A DNA stretch of 49,605 bases, taken from Pirellulales bacterium. Its GTDB lineage: Bacteria; Planctomycetota; Planctomycetia; Pirellulales; Thermoguttaceae. The notes under the pieces were generated by a model that made no database searches, was not told where the DNA came from, and worked only from the letters and a program-made list of their open reading frames with translations. The translations under genes were made by a program, and so were the position numbers. Shown here piece after piece: positions 9,453 through 19,104 of this stretch (positions within the stretch are counted from its first letter, which is position 1; every line of letters begins with the position of its first letter). The stretch spans positions 1 to 49,605 of the forward strand of contig JAFGIR010000082.1 of assembly GCA_016929515.1 (NCBI GenBank). Reading direction: 5' to 3'.

Positions 9453-10616
9453 CTATTCGTCCCCGGGCCGCGTGCCAACGTCGTGCGACAGCCGCGAACA
9501 AATGGCCCCCACCTTCTCCGGCCAGGTTTCGGCCGCCATGGCTTCGGCGCGACTTGTTCGAGCATCGCGGCCGGCGGCAAGCGTGTTGTCGATCGCGGTC
9601 GTAAAATCATCCGGCGTCTCGGCAACGTGGATCGTGGGTTCGTAGAGCCGCACTTCCGGCAGCGGTGTCGACACGACCGGCAGGCCGGCGGCCAGGTACT
9701 CGCGGAGCTTGATCGGGTTGACCGCGAGGGTCAGCTCGTTGATCTTGAACGGGATCAGCCCCACGTCGAATTGCTTGCAGTAGGCCGGCAGGTCGTCGTA
9801 GGGTTTTCGCCCCAGGAAATGCATGTTCGACACCGTCTCGTATGGCGAAAGATCCACCGTCGAATCGCCCAGCAGCACGATGTGCCAGTCGGGCCGGCGC
9901 CGGGCGACCTCGGCCAGAAGGTCCAGGTCGACCCAGTCGCGGATCAAACCAAAGAACCCTAGTCGAGGGTGGGGGATTTGGGCGACGTCCGACGGCGCCG
10001 GCAAGTGGTTCGCGACGGCCTTCGAGAAGTGCTTGTAGTCGACCCCATGCGGCACGAGAATCGTGTTTCGATTCAGCGGCAACTTCGCTTTCTGGAGCGC
10101 CGTGGACGTGGTCACCACGAGGTCCGAACGACGACAGAGTTCCTCTTCGTCGCGGAGGACCTGTTCGCGATCGTAGCCCGTGAACGAGGCATGATCGTCG
10201 ACGCAGTAGTACAGCACCTTCTCTTCGCCGAAACGGCCCAGCAGATAGGCGACGTCGGGCGTGAACGACCAGACCTGGACCGGGCCACGCCGAGTCTTCT
10301 TCAGCGCTCGTCGAATTTGAAACACGAGAAGCGCGCGATTGAGCCGCCGGGCCCACGCCGAACTCGGTAGCGGGACGACCAGCGGCGTGAGCAAGTAGAG
10401 GTTCTTTCGTGGATTCTTCAAGCCGGCGAAGACCTGCCGGAGCTTGCGAGCCATGTAGGCGAAGTCGGAGGATGTCGCGCTGGGGGCTCGCGAGGCGTGG
10501 TAATTGACCCAAAGCACGACGTTCCGCTCGGCCAGGATATGCATGACATGATGCTTGCTGGTCGGCGGGGCGTCGTAGCCGCTGGCAAAACAGAGAATAG
10601 TGTGGTCTTCGATCAT
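9453..10616 (-). CDS. Glycosyltransferase, TuaH-like
   Basis: The 387-residue protein begins at the ATG at 10616 (MIEDHTILCFAS), one base after the stop of the upstream glycosyltransferase gene. Conserved stretches are VWSFTPDVAYL, YYCVDDHASF, LVVTTSTALQ, VPHGVDYKHF, LGFFGLIRDWVDLDLL and LREYLAAGLPVVSTPLPEV. Together they fit the TuaH-like branch of GT-B enzymes, in which the VDD and HGVD segments flank the sugar-nucleotide site. It should add one sugar in the cytoplasm. In-frame sequence upstream of 10616 is antisense or out-of-frame to a clear gene, so I did not extend it. No membrane segment is present. Confidence 0.88.
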   Translation of the reverse strand: MIEDHTILCFASGYDAPPTSKHHVMHILAERNVVLWVNYHASRAPSATSSDFAYMARKLRQVFAGLKNPRKNLYLLTPLVVPLPSSAWARRLNRALLVFQIRRALKKTRRGPVQVWSFTPDVAYLLGRFGEEKVLYYCVDDHASFTGYDREQVLRDEEELCRRSDLVVTTSTALQKAKLPLNRNTILVPHGVDYKHFSKAVANHLPAPSDVAQIPHPRLGFFGLIRDWVDLDLLAEVARRRPDWHIVLLGDSTVDLSPYETVSNMHFLGRKPYDDLPAYCKQFDVGLIPFKINELTLAVNPIKLREYLAAGLPVVSTPLPEVRLYEPTIHVAETPDDFTTAIDNTLAAGRDARTSRAEAMAAETWPEKVGAICSRLSHDVGTRPGDE

Positions 10617-10617
10617 G

Positions 10618-11952
10618 CTATACCGGCTTACCCAACGGTTGCGGCGCGTCCGCTTCGGTTTGTTGGAGGCAACCAGAGAACCCCGGCAACGCGACCAGAG
10701 GTTCGAGTTGGTTTTTCCAGAGAAACTGTTGTTCGACAAACGCCCGGGCAGCGAGGCCAAGGCGATTCCGGTGGTCGGGGTAGGAGATAAGATTGACCAT
10801 CGCCTCGACCCACTCGTCGGGTGTTGCCGCTTGAGTGACGTGGACACCGGGCGTTGCGCCGATGCCCTCCAACGCCTGGGGCGTGACGACCACCGGTTTG
10901 CCCATCGCCATCGCTTCGAGCACTTTATTTTGAAGTCCTCGGGCAATCCGCAAAGGAACCAATGCGATCGCTGCGTCGCTCAGGTAGGGTCGAACGTCGG
11001 GGACTTCGCCGACCAACTCGACGCCGGGCAATGTGGCAAGACGCCGGGCGGCAGTGCCCGGGTTGCTTCCCACCAAACGGAACACCATATGCGGACAACG
11101 CTGGCGAACCCGCGGCCAGATCTCTTGGCAGAACCAGGTGACTCCGTCGAGATTCGCTTCGTAATCCAACGCGCCGACAAACACACAATGGTCCGCGGCC
11201 GAGCCGGCCGAGGTCTCCTGGGGGGCGAAATACTCCAGATCCACCCCGTTTTGAATGACATAGACGTGTTCGGCCGGACAAAACGAGCGATAGAGCCTGG
11301 CTTCCTGTGGGCTGACAAGAGTTATCGCGGCCGCCCGATTTGACAACGACGCCTCGAGACGACGCAATCGTTTTCCTTCGAGCCGAAAGACCTTTTGCCG
11401 CGGGCCGCGCGAATGCTCGGCATAATCGAACCATTTTTGGCTGTCTACGTCGACCAGATCGATGACGGTGGGCACACCGGCCAAAGCGGGAGCGTCAAGG
11501 TACTGGGCAACGCTTGAACAGAAGGCAAACACCGCGTCGAACCGCGTGTTGGCCGACCAATCGCGAACGATGTGTTTCAGTCTGCGGGAACCAAACAGTC
11601 CTTCCGTGGCCGTTCGCCCGAGAGCCATGGAGCGGGCAGCCCCCAACCATCGAAGGCGCCGGTCCAGCCGCACGTCAGCCACCCGGCGACAGTAGCGTCG
11701 CAACACGCTCATCGTCTCGTCGGGCACGGCATGGTCCGAGAGAAACGCTAAGCACACGTCGGCCCGAGCGGCGAGAAACTTTAGCAGGTGGAAAGACCGA
11801 ATGCGGTCTCCACGGTCGGGAGGATAGGGAACACGGTGCGCAATGAACAAGACTTGCGGTCGGGCCGGTCCAACCTGGTCCCTTTCCGCCGTCTCGACCG
11901 CGTCCGAAGGCGGTGAATTCGCGCCGGATCTCAGTTTGACAGCGTGGTGCAC
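10618..11952 (-). CDS. TIGR03087-type PEP-CTERM/exosortase-associated glycosyltransferase
   Basis: The 444-residue protein has VLFIAHRVPYPPDRGDRIRS near the N-terminus, the hallmark of the TIGR03087 (stp1) family that occurs with exosortase EPS loci. Further GT-B motifs are VIQNGVDLEYF, FVGALDYEANLDGV, FRLVGSNPG and KVLEAMAMGKPVVVTP. The start is probably the GTG at 11952, with GGGGAG about 12 bases upstream; it lies 22 bases inside the end of the deacetylase gene. The first 30 residues are variable. It should transfer a sugar to the growing repeat unit. Its presence supports reading this operon as a true exosortase-type EPS cluster. Confidence 0.88.
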   Translation of the reverse strand: MHHAVKLRSGANSPPSDAVETAERDQVGPARPQVLFIAHRVPYPPDRGDRIRSFHLLKFLAARADVCLAFLSDHAVPDETMSVLRRYCRRVADVRLDRRLRWLGAARSMALGRTATEGLFGSRRLKHIVRDWSANTRFDAVFAFCSSVAQYLDAPALAGVPTVIDLVDVDSQKWFDYAEHSRGPRQKVFRLEGKRLRRLEASLSNRAAAITLVSPQEARLYRSFCPAEHVYVIQNGVDLEYFAPQETSAGSAADHCVFVGALDYEANLDGVTWFCQEIWPRVRQRCPHMVFRLVGSNPGTAARRLATLPGVELVGEVPDVRPYLSDAAIALVPLRIARGLQNKVLEAMAMGKPVVVTPQALEGIGATPGVHVTQAATPDEWVEAMVNLISYPDHRNRLGLAARAFVEQQFLWKNQLEPLVALPGFSGCLQQTEADAPQPLGKPV

Positions 11953-12809
11953 GAGTGACCGTTGCTCCCCTGAAAGCTGTTGACGGCATCCGAGATCGTG
12001 CCGAAGCGGAATCGTTTAAGCAAAATGTCCAATTTTCTTTCCGTGGACGCGAGGTTCACGTAATGGCGACTCTTGGAGCACCACGAGAGCTCGGTGATCG
12101 GAGGTTGGAGCGGATCGATTTCCCAAGGATGTACATAGAACATGAAGGGTCGCCGGTCGCGACGATTGATTCTCGACAACATACGGAGAGTCATGGACAA
12201 TGGATAAAGGCGGAAATAGCCGCCGCCCGAGACCGGAACGTTCATTCCCGCCCAGCGGACTACCGATGGGGGAAACTCCCAGAGCGAGCCAGTGCGGGTT
12301 GTGATTTGATGAATCGACGGTTGGGCGTTCGGTATCCCATAGCGATCGTGATACACGGGAAAGACGCTTGAATCGAGACGGAAACCTTCTTCGCGGAGGA
12401 TGTCCAGCGACCAGAGCGATTCTTTTGTGATGGAGAAGCTCGCGGCTCGATAGGCAACGGTTTGAACTCCGGAAGCGTCCTCGATGGCTGCCCGCGACGC
12501 TCGCAAATCGGCACGAAAGGAGTCTGGTGATTGCGTATACACCAGGCGATGCCAGTGACCGTGCGATCCGAGTTCATGTCCCGAGGCATGGATATCCTGC
12601 ACCAGTCGGGGAAATCGGTTGGCGACCCAGCCAAGGATGAAAAACGTGGCCTTGACATTGTGGCTTGCCAGCAATTCAAGAATGCGGTGTGTATTGGCGA
12701 CCACACGGCATTCACGAGACCCCCAGTCGTCGCGGCTGACGTGTCTTTCGGCCGCGGACACCTGAAAGTAGTCTTCGACGTCGACGGTAAAGGCGTTAAG
12801 AAAGTCCAT
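11931..12809 (-). CDS. Polysaccharide deacetylase, exosortase-locus type (DUF3473)
   Basis: The 292-residue protein opens MDFLNAFTVDVEDYFQVSA; the DVEDYFQ segment is characteristic of the PEP-CTERM-associated deacetylases (TIGR03006). The NodB core supplies Asp10 and Asp13, the metal-binding GSHGHWH (81-87, H-x3-H) and YRAASFSI. The C-terminal half carries the DUF3473 signature, including FMFYVHPWEID. It probably removes acetyl groups from N-acetylated sugar in the EPS or its precursor. ATG at 12809 is preferred; a GTG immediately before it at 12812 is possible. No strong ribosome site is seen. It lies 116 bases after the sugar transferase gene. Confidence 0.9.
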   Translation of the reverse strand: MDFLNAFTVDVEDYFQVSAAERHVSRDDWGSRECRVVANTHRILELLASHNVKATFFILGWVANRFPRLVQDIHASGHELGSHGHWHRLVYTQSPDSFRADLRASRAAIEDASGVQTVAYRAASFSITKESLWSLDILREEGFRLDSSVFPVYHDRYGIPNAQPSIHQITTRTGSLWEFPPSVVRWAGMNVPVSGGGYFRLYPLSMTLRMLSRINRRDRRPFMFYVHPWEIDPLQPPITELSWCSKSRHYVNLASTERKLDILLKRFRFGTISDAVNSFQGSNGHSCTTLSN

Positions 12810-12812
12810 CAC

Positions 12813-12928
12813 TTATACTGAGTGTGTTGCTCCAACGGCGATCGGCTCGCGCTGCTGCCGTGCGATTCTGGCGCGCCGTGAGAGACTTGTGTCTTCACCG
12901 GCGTCCCGGGGTATATTATCAATTGGCT
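12813..12928 (-). other. Gap within the EPS operon
   Basis: These 116 bases separate the sugar transferase gene from the deacetylase gene and form the widest break in the front half of the operon. I see no intrinsic terminator or convincing promoter, only an AT-rich patch (TATATTAT, plus-strand 12911-12918). It could hold a weak internal promoter. Confidence 0.35.
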
Positions 12929-13780
12929 TCAGCGGCGTGTTTTCGCGGTGCGTCTCGAATGTCCGTTTAGCTTCCCAGCTTTCTGGTGGGGCGGCGGAAC
13001 GATGATGCCCCCTGGAGTATGGATAATGGAATCAGCTGGGAGAGAGTGGTCGTCGGAGACTATCGCTGGACGTCGGAGGACGCACGCGTGCATCGCCGAG
13101 TCGCCGGGCACACCGACAATTCGCAATGCAGAGCACAACAGCAACCTTAGATCGAGAAAGGGTCCTGCCTGATCGATGTATTCGAGATCAAGCGTCAGTT
13201 TCCGGCGGACGCTCTGCAGGTCGGTATCTGGCGGCAAATGAACTTGTGCAAGTCCCGTGATGCCCGGTCGAACGGCCAGCCGGTTCAAGTAATCGGGTAT
13301 CTCCTGCGACAACACCTCGACGAACTCAGGTCGCTCGGGCCGCGGTCCGATCAGCGACATGTCTCCGCGGAGAACGTTGAACAACTGGGGCAGCTCGTCA
13401 AGATGCAGTTTTCGCAGCACCGCTCCGATGTGCGTGATTCGCGGGTCATTCGGCTTGGTCCATACAACCCCTGTCTTCTTTTCCGCGTTGTCGATCATGG
13501 TCCGGATCTTGTAGATCCGGAATGGACGGCCTTCCTTGCCCACGCGGCTTTGACTGTGAATCGCGGGGCCTCGCGAGGTCAGGCGAACGATGAGCCCCAG
13601 CAGAAAAATCAAAGGCAGCCCCGGCACCAGCAGTACTACCGCGAAGAGGCGATCGGCGACGCTGCGAAAGCCGAAGTACCGTCGAGACCTTCGGGTCAAA
13701 ATCGGTTCGACATCCCAGTTGGGGTGTCCGTCCATCAATTGAGGATCATCGTTGGCGGTTACACTTTGAAGAATGGACAC
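12929..13780 (-). CDS. Priming sugar-phosphate transferase (PglC/WcaJ C-terminal type)
   Basis: The 283-residue protein starts at a GTG (13780) with AAGGAG seven bases upstream. It has one membrane segment (about 45-67) and the catalytic domain of bacterial sugar transferases: KIRTM (91-95), the Asp-Glu pair in LDEL (127-130), NVLRGDMSLIGPRPE (135-149) and RPGITGLAQV (171-180). It lacks the extra four membrane segments of full-length WcaJ. It should start repeat-unit synthesis by moving a sugar-1-phosphate onto undecaprenyl phosphate. About 60 residues after the core form a poorly conserved His/Pro/Lys tail. It follows EpsI by 46 bases. Confidence 0.92.
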   Translation of the reverse strand: MSILQSVTANDDPQLMDGHPNWDVEPILTRRSRRYFGFRSVADRLFAVVLLVPGLPLIFLLGLIVRLTSRGPAIHSQSRVGKEGRPFRIYKIRTMIDNAEKKTGVVWTKPNDPRITHIGAVLRKLHLDELPQLFNVLRGDMSLIGPRPERPEFVEVLSQEIPDYLNRLAVRPGITGLAQVHLPPDTDLQSVRRKLTLDLEYIDQAGPFLDLRLLLCSALRIVGVPGDSAMHACVLRRPAIVSDDHSLPADSIIHTPGGIIVPPPHQKAGKLNGHSRRTAKTRR

Positions 13781-13826
13781 GGTACTGCTCCTTGTCAGGC
13801 GACTGCCATGAATAATAGTGCTTAAA

Positions 13827-14516
13827 TCAATGATTGGAGGGCGCAGTTAAACACGGTTTCAATGCGGGTAGAAAGTCTTTCAGAAATTCGCGACACGGAT
13901 CATGGGTTTTCCATGCAGTCGGCGACGGCAGGCCGCCGGCCAACTGGATCTTGTAAAGGTAAGGGTGCGAAGTGAACTGGAAACGAGGCCCCTGCGATGC
14001 GAACCAGGAATCGCCGGGACTCCAGGCGTAATACACGCGAAGTATAGCTGCTTCGAGACTGCGCGATCGGAACGTGACGGCCCAGAATTCCGCGTTCGAA
14101 CCGTCGGCCATCGGGACCGTCACCCGCTGTGGTTCGTCGAGTCTCTCATAGTCTTTTGACGCAAAGCATATGTCGGGTGTGTGAACGGAGATGGGCCCCG
14201 GGGGACCGAGAAGAACGCCCACGCGGACCGCTTCGCCTGTCTTCTCGTTTTTGTACACCCGGATGACCGAGCCCGTGCATTCCAACACTTTCCTGACGGT
14301 GTCGGTCAGCTCGCCGGAGGATTGAAGCCGCCAATCGCCGAACTCCGTGGGGCATGTTTCGAGATGCTTTCCAATGGCCAGCAAGTCGGGCGACACCCCC
14401 CATCGATTACTCATTCGGCCGTGGATGATGCCAGAAAGCAGCGTGACCCCGATCGCCAGCGCGAAACCCGCCATCGGCAATAACCATTTTGTTCGAGGGG
14501 CGTTACGGTTGCTCAT
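13827..14516 (-). CDS. EpsI family exosortase-associated protein
   Basis: The 229-residue protein (from the ATG at 14516) has one membrane segment (about 12-32) and an extracytoplasmic domain typical of EpsI/DUF3485. HTPDICF and the final KTHDPCREFLKDF are characteristic, and two conserved Cys lie in them. In many genomes EpsI is fused to, or encoded next to, exosortase, and is thought to help handle the EPS or the sorted protein. Here the two are separated by the kinase, the OrfA-like gene and the TPR gene. An in-frame TTG at 14534 would add six residues and overlap the TPR stop. No strong ribosome site is seen for either start. Confidence 0.88.
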   Translation of the reverse strand: MSNRNAPRTKWLLPMAGFALAIGVTLLSGIIHGRMSNRWGVSPDLLAIGKHLETCPTEFGDWRLQSSGELTDTVRKVLECTGSVIRVYKNEKTGEAVRVGVLLGPPGPISVHTPDICFASKDYERLDEPQRVTVPMADGSNAEFWAVTFRSRSLEAAILRVYYAWSPGDSWFASQGPRFQFTSHPYLYKIQLAGGLPSPTAWKTHDPCREFLKDFLPALKPCLTAPSNH

Positions 14517-14530
14517 GAGTCGTCTTTCAT

Positions 14531-17500
14531 TCAATGAAGCTCTTGCTCGAAGACTTCTTGCTCGAGTTGTGTCAGCAATTCCTGGTCCATTGGCGTGAGA
14601 ATTCGGCTGGCCAGATCGCCCTGGCGAGCCGCTTGGAGCGCGAGTCGAGCCTCATCCGTCTTGCCCAACCGGTGATAGGCGACGGCCAGATGGAAATGAT
14701 AGCGCGGGTCGGCGTGGGCGTCGGCCGCAGCCGTCCTCAGGTATTTCAAGCCGTCGCTCGGCTTTCCGTCGAGAACCAGGATCATTCCCTTGGTATCGAG
14801 AAGACCCGCTTTCGGCCCCGCGATTCCTATAGCCTGGTCGATGTGCTGCAATGCCTCCTTGCGTTTGCCGGGCATCTCGGAGAGAAGCGTTGCCAGATTG
14901 TTCAATGTCGAGAGATGGTCGGGCTTCAGTTTGAGAACCTGCCGGTAAATTTCGGCAGCCTCGTCGACTCGCGATTGCACGATTCGGACGCCCGCCACGC
15001 AGATGAGCAACTCGGCATTGTCCTCATGATTTGCAACGGCCTGGGACAGCAGCGGCTCGCAGATCTGGAACTCTTTTTCCGTTGGATGGCCGGAGGTGAG
15101 CAGGAAGGCCACGGTTTCGGCCGGCTGGACCGAACTGTCGGATTTCGCGGCCTCGACGCAGAGTCCTATGGCTTCTTCCAACCGGTCTTGACGTGCCAGC
15201 GAAACGGCCAACGGTCGGTAGATCTTCGCGTCGAGTTCGTGAAGACGTCGATACCAGCGCTCGGCGGCCTCGTATTGCTCCGTTGCCAGATAAAGATTGC
15301 CAACCGTCAGAAAGAGTTGCTGTTTTTGTTGTTGCTGATCCTTGGCCGTTTCGGCCTTCTTCAAGAGCGAGTCGGCCACCGGTTCGACCAACGTTTCGAT
15401 CTCGGACGTTTGATCCTGGGCATGCAGCCAGCGGGCACGCAAGCTCGCGGTGGCCCAACTGTCCGGCGCGAGATCGGCCAGTCTCTGAAGCCACGACTTG
15501 ATTTCGTCGAGTTTTCTTGCCCTTGCCGCTTGCTGTTGGACGACATGCTTGTCGGGGAGATCCCGAAGGAGCATGTCGATGAAGAGTATCAGATGGGATA
15601 CTTTCGGTTTGGGAACGCTGATCAGTGACACGTACTGTTGCCGTGCCAACTGCGGTTTGCCCTCGGCCGCGTAGAGTTGAGCCAGCAGAAGCTGGTCATT
15701 GTCCACGGTCTGCTCTGGATTGGCGAGAATTTTTTCGAGCAAGATTCGCGCTTTTCGAAGATTGTCTTTTCCTCCTCGACGAAGGAGAAGCGTTACCTGT
15801 AAACGCTGGTCCACGCTCGATGCGTTCTGATCGGAGTCTGGGCGATCGAGCAGTCGTTCGACCTCCTGCCATTCGCTTTCGCTCCCGCGCGCCGCCAGAA
15901 CGGCGGCAAGTGTTCGTCGAGCGTCGCCCGACTCCGGGGATATCTCGAGGGCGCGTCGCAACGCTTGCTCGGCTGCCGCCGTGTCGCTCTGCAGTAGAAA
16001 AGACGCGAGCCGCATCTGGGTCTCGGCGTCGTCGGGAGCAAGTCGCGCTGCCTCGCGATAGTTCGCCTCGGCTTTGTCGCGATCGCCGAGGAGGTTGTAA
16101 CCTTGGGCAAGCACCGTGGCCCGTTGAACGTCGGACAACTCCGTGTTCTTCACGAGCGTCTGAAGCGTTTCCCTCGCACGGTCCGTCTGCTTGCTCTGAA
16201 CGAGGAAAGTGAACAAGGCATTGTAGGCTCGTGAATCGGTCGGAGCCATTTCCACCGCGCGGCGGAACGCCGCGTCTGCCTCGTTGGTCTGGCCCCGGAG
16301 GGCGAGAATCTGACCAAGCCAGACCTGGGCCGTGGGGTCGTCGGGACGACGTGCGATCCCTTGCCGAGCGGCCTGAAGCGCTTGATCCAATTTCCCTTGC
16401 TTGGCGAATACCTGCATTTCCAACCACGACAGGGCCGGAGAAGCGGCGGCGCTGTCTCCCACCTTCGAAAGATAACGCTCGGCTTCAGCGTAACGTCGGG
16501 TGCGATACAGCAGAGAAACCAACTGCTGGCATAGAGAAACACGCTGATCCCCCAAACGGATTGCCTCTTGATAGGCACTGATCGCTTGCGGAAGATTGCC
16601 CTGACGCTGCGAAATCAACGCAGCGAGCACGTAGACTGGAGGCCAGGCAGGCCGTTGGCTCTGCAAATACGACTGGAGTTTGCAGGCCGCGATGAAGCGA
16701 GAATCATCGGTATCTTCTGCCTGCACTAGCAGCCGCCGGGCTCTGCAATAGCGCCAATAAGACCCATCGGGTCCTTCCAATTCACGGAGCTTTTTCTCCC
16801 AGCGTTCCGCGTCCTTAAGGTTGTGAAGTTCGAAGGCACGTTCGGCAAGCTGTTGAACCAAAGCGACATTCGTCGGGTCCGTTTCCAAAAGACGAGACAG
16901 TTGTGCTTGTGATGACTCGATGTGGCCCTCTTCAAGGCTTAGTTCGACCAACCGGCGACGCAACGCCGTGTGCACCTTCGGGGGGAGTGTTTCGAGACCC
17001 TTTTCGAGCACTTCTCGCGCTTGTTTGTACTGTTTCCGACTCGAAAGAACCTTGGAGTGGAGCAGAACAGGCAGAACCGGATTCTTCGACTTCGCAGTGA
17101 GTTGCGCAATCGCGCGATCCGCGTCCGCGGTGAACCCGAATCGTTCGTACATGGACACCAATTGCCCGAGCAAAGCTGCCGAATCTGAATGTTGATTTTC
17201 AAGCTGATGAAGCAATTCCTTGGCACGAAGAAGGGCTTCGGCTCGCTTCCCTTTTTCCTCGCTGCTGGCCACGAGGTAGTCTATCTCCAACAGGTTGATT
17301 CGCCACGCGGCCGGAAGCCTAGTCTGTTGTGCCCGGTCTTTGGCCTTGGCCAACGCCTTGTTGAAGGGTTCCCAGTCTCGCTTGCCGTCCGAGGAGGTGG
17401 TCTGGCGCTGATAATGGGCTCCCGCCAGCAACAACCAGGTCTCGGGCGTATCTTCGAGTTCCAGTGCCTGCTCGTAGCGTTGAGTGGCTATGTCAGGTCG

Positions 17501-18991
17501 ATGGGCGGCCATCCAGGCAGTGGCGGCCATCAAACGCGGCAGCGCGGCCTTCGGTCGCAGAACGGTGGCATGTTCGTAAGCCTGCGCGGCCTGGTCCCAC
17601 TGACCGACTTTGCCGCAGGCGTCGCCGAGCACGAGACTAGCGCGAAAGCTCTGATCCACCTCGGCATCGGAAGTTGTATCGGCAGCCGCCACTCGCCTGA
17701 GCAGCGGTATGGCCGAAGAATAGTCTTCCCGTCTCAGAAGCCACCTTGCTCGTAGCCAGTCGTTCAAGTGGTGCATCGACATTCGGAAGGTTTGCGGCAG
17801 CGACGGACTGAGTTGGGCGACCGCGCCATCGAGAACGTTCAGGGCCCGTTCTGCTTCGTCCAATCGTCTCTCCGCGATCAAGCCCTCGACCAAACGCACG
17901 TTCAACTGAATGCTCGACTCGTTGGCTTCTTTCAAACCACGCCGCCAAGCGTCGATTGCGGCTTTGACGTTGCCCTGCGCCGCGTAGAGGTCTCCTAATC
18001 CGAGGTAAGCTCGTTCATCGGAAGGATTGACTTCAATGGCTCGTTTATAGTACGTGGATGCTTGGTCGCCGGAGGGGTTTTTGCGCCGAGCATGGTCCGC
18101 AGTCAACAACAACGCGAGCAGATGGTTGGGGCCATGCTTCAGAGCAAGCTCCAGGTCTTGCTCGGCTCGCGGCAGGCCGTGCTTGGTTCGGTAGAGGTAG
18201 CTGGCAACGTAGGCTTGAGGGTTCCGAGGATTAGCCTTCACCATTTCGGTCATGACCTTGTCCGCCAATTGTCCCCGTTGGCGGTTCGTGAGGAGCTGCC
18301 CGGAATCCCTCAATGGCTGCGATCCGTCACGGTAAATGCCGGCCAGAATGGTCGATAATTCGACGTCGCCCGGATTGGACTCCAGGGCTTGTTTGAAAAC
18401 GTCGACGACCGAACTCTCGGTTTCTGGCGTGGTCGCGGAGGCCCCGGACCGAAATTGCCCGAAGACGGCCAGGGCCAACAATCGCTTGGCTTGCGAATCG
18501 TTGGCATCGCGTTTGAGAAGGAGTCGCGCCTCGGATTCGGCGGGAGCGAAACGCTGCAATTCGAGGAGTAGCTTGGCCAGGTGGCGCCGAAGCGGCGGTT
18601 GCTTGGCGGCCGGAGCCATTCCCAATGCGTGGTAGTACAGATCAATTGCTCTCGCCTTGGAACGCAAATCGTTCGCAGAGTGTTCGTAGACCTGGGCGAG
18701 GCGGATACGGGCATCGACGTCGTTTGGACGCAACTGGAGAAAACGATGAAGGTAGCCGGCCGCCTTTCGCCAGTCCTCTTCCTTCTCCAGCGTATCGGCT
18801 CGCTGCAAAAACATGTCTGCGGTTTGACGGATCTGGTAGGCGCGCCAAGCGTATGCCGCCAAAGCGAGAATTACCAACGCGATCAGCGTGCCAGCTAGGA
18901 AACGGACGTTGACCGTTCTCCTGGTCGCTTGCTTCCTGGAAGGCGGGACGCCTTCGGGTGGCAGCCGATTATCTGCTAACGAATCCATCAT
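14531..18991 (-). CDS. Very large TPR protein, PrsT-like, membrane anchored
   Basis: The protein has about 1,486 residues. A short basic N-terminus is followed by one membrane segment (about residues 30-50) and then almost continuous tetratricopeptide repeats to the C-terminus. Typical helices include GLGDLYAAQGNVKAAIDAW, WLGQILALRGQTNEADAAF and LATLLSEMPGKRKEALQHI. This matches the PrsT role in PEP-CTERM/EPS loci (TIGR02917). PrsT is usually a lipoprotein of about 900 residues, whereas this one has no lipobox and is far longer. It probably forms a periplasmic scaffold for polymer assembly or export. Adjacent ATGs at 18991 and 18988 are possible starts, with AAGGG about 11 bases upstream of the first. 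Confidence 0.88.
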   Translation of the reverse strand: MMDSLADNRLPPEGVPPSRKQATRRTVNVRFLAGTLIALVILALAAYAWRAYQIRQTADMFLQRADTLEKEEDWRKAAGYLHRFLQLRPNDVDARIRLAQVYEHSANDLRSKARAIDLYYHALGMAPAAKQPPLRRHLAKLLLELQRFAPAESEARLLLKRDANDSQAKRLLALAVFGQFRSGASATTPETESSVVDVFKQALESNPGDVELSTILAGIYRDGSQPLRDSGQLLTNRQRGQLADKVMTEMVKANPRNPQAYVASYLYRTKHGLPRAEQDLELALKHGPNHLLALLLTADHARRKNPSGDQASTYYKRAIEVNPSDERAYLGLGDLYAAQGNVKAAIDAWRRGLKEANESSIQLNVRLVEGLIAERRLDEAERALNVLDGAVAQLSPSLPQTFRMSMHHLNDWLRARWLLRREDYSSAIPLLRRVAAADTTSDAEVDQSFRASLVLGDACGKVGQWDQAAQAYEHATVLRPKAALPRLMAATAWMAAHRPDIATQRYEQALELEDTPETWLLLAGAHYQRQTTSSDGKRDWEPFNKALAKAKDRAQQTRLPAAWRINLLEIDYLVASSEEKGKRAEALLRAKELLHQLENQHSDSAALLGQLVSMYERFGFTADADRAIAQLTAKSKNPVLPVLLHSKVLSSRKQYKQAREVLEKGLETLPPKVHTALRRRLVELSLEEGHIESSQAQLSRLLETDPTNVALVQQLAERAFELHNLKDAERWEKKLRELEGPDGSYWRYCRARRLLVQAEDTDDSRFIAACKLQSYLQSQRPAWPPVYVLAALISQRQGNLPQAISAYQEAIRLGDQRVSLCQQLVSLLYRTRRYAEAERYLSKVGDSAAASPALSWLEMQVFAKQGKLDQALQAARQGIARRPDDPTAQVWLGQILALRGQTNEADAAFRRAVEMAPTDSRAYNALFTFLVQSKQTDRARETLQTLVKNTELSDVQRATVLAQGYNLLGDRDKAEANYREAARLAPDDAETQMRLASFLLQSDTAAAEQALRRALEISPESGDARRTLAAVLAARGSESEWQEVERLLDRPDSDQNASSVDQRLQVTLLLRRGGKDNLRKARILLEKILANPEQTVDNDQLLLAQLYAAEGKPQLARQQYVSLISVPKPKVSHLILFIDMLLRDLPDKHVVQQQAARARKLDEIKSWLQRLADLAPDSWATASLRARWLHAQDQTSEIETLVEPVADSLLKKAETAKDQQQQKQQLFLTVGNLYLATEQYEAAERWYRRLHELDAKIYRPLAVSLARQDRLEEAIGLCVEAAKSDSSVQPAETVAFLLTSGHPTEKEFQICEPLLSQAVANHEDNAELLICVAGVRIVQSRVDEAAEIYRQVLKLKPDHLSTLNNLATLLSEMPGKRKEALQHIDQAIGIAGPKAGLLDTKGMILVLDGKPSDGLKYLRTAAADAHADPRYHFHLAVAYHRLGKTDEARLALQAARQGDLASRILTPMDQELLTQLEQEVFEQELH

Positions 18992-19104
18992 CAAGTTAAG
19001 CCCTTATGCTGGCAGCCCGCTGTTGAGCCTGGAGCAAACTGTGCCGGAGAGCCGCCAAGTCACGACAAATTGTCTTTTGGTTAATCAAGACTATGCTTTG
19101 CTTG

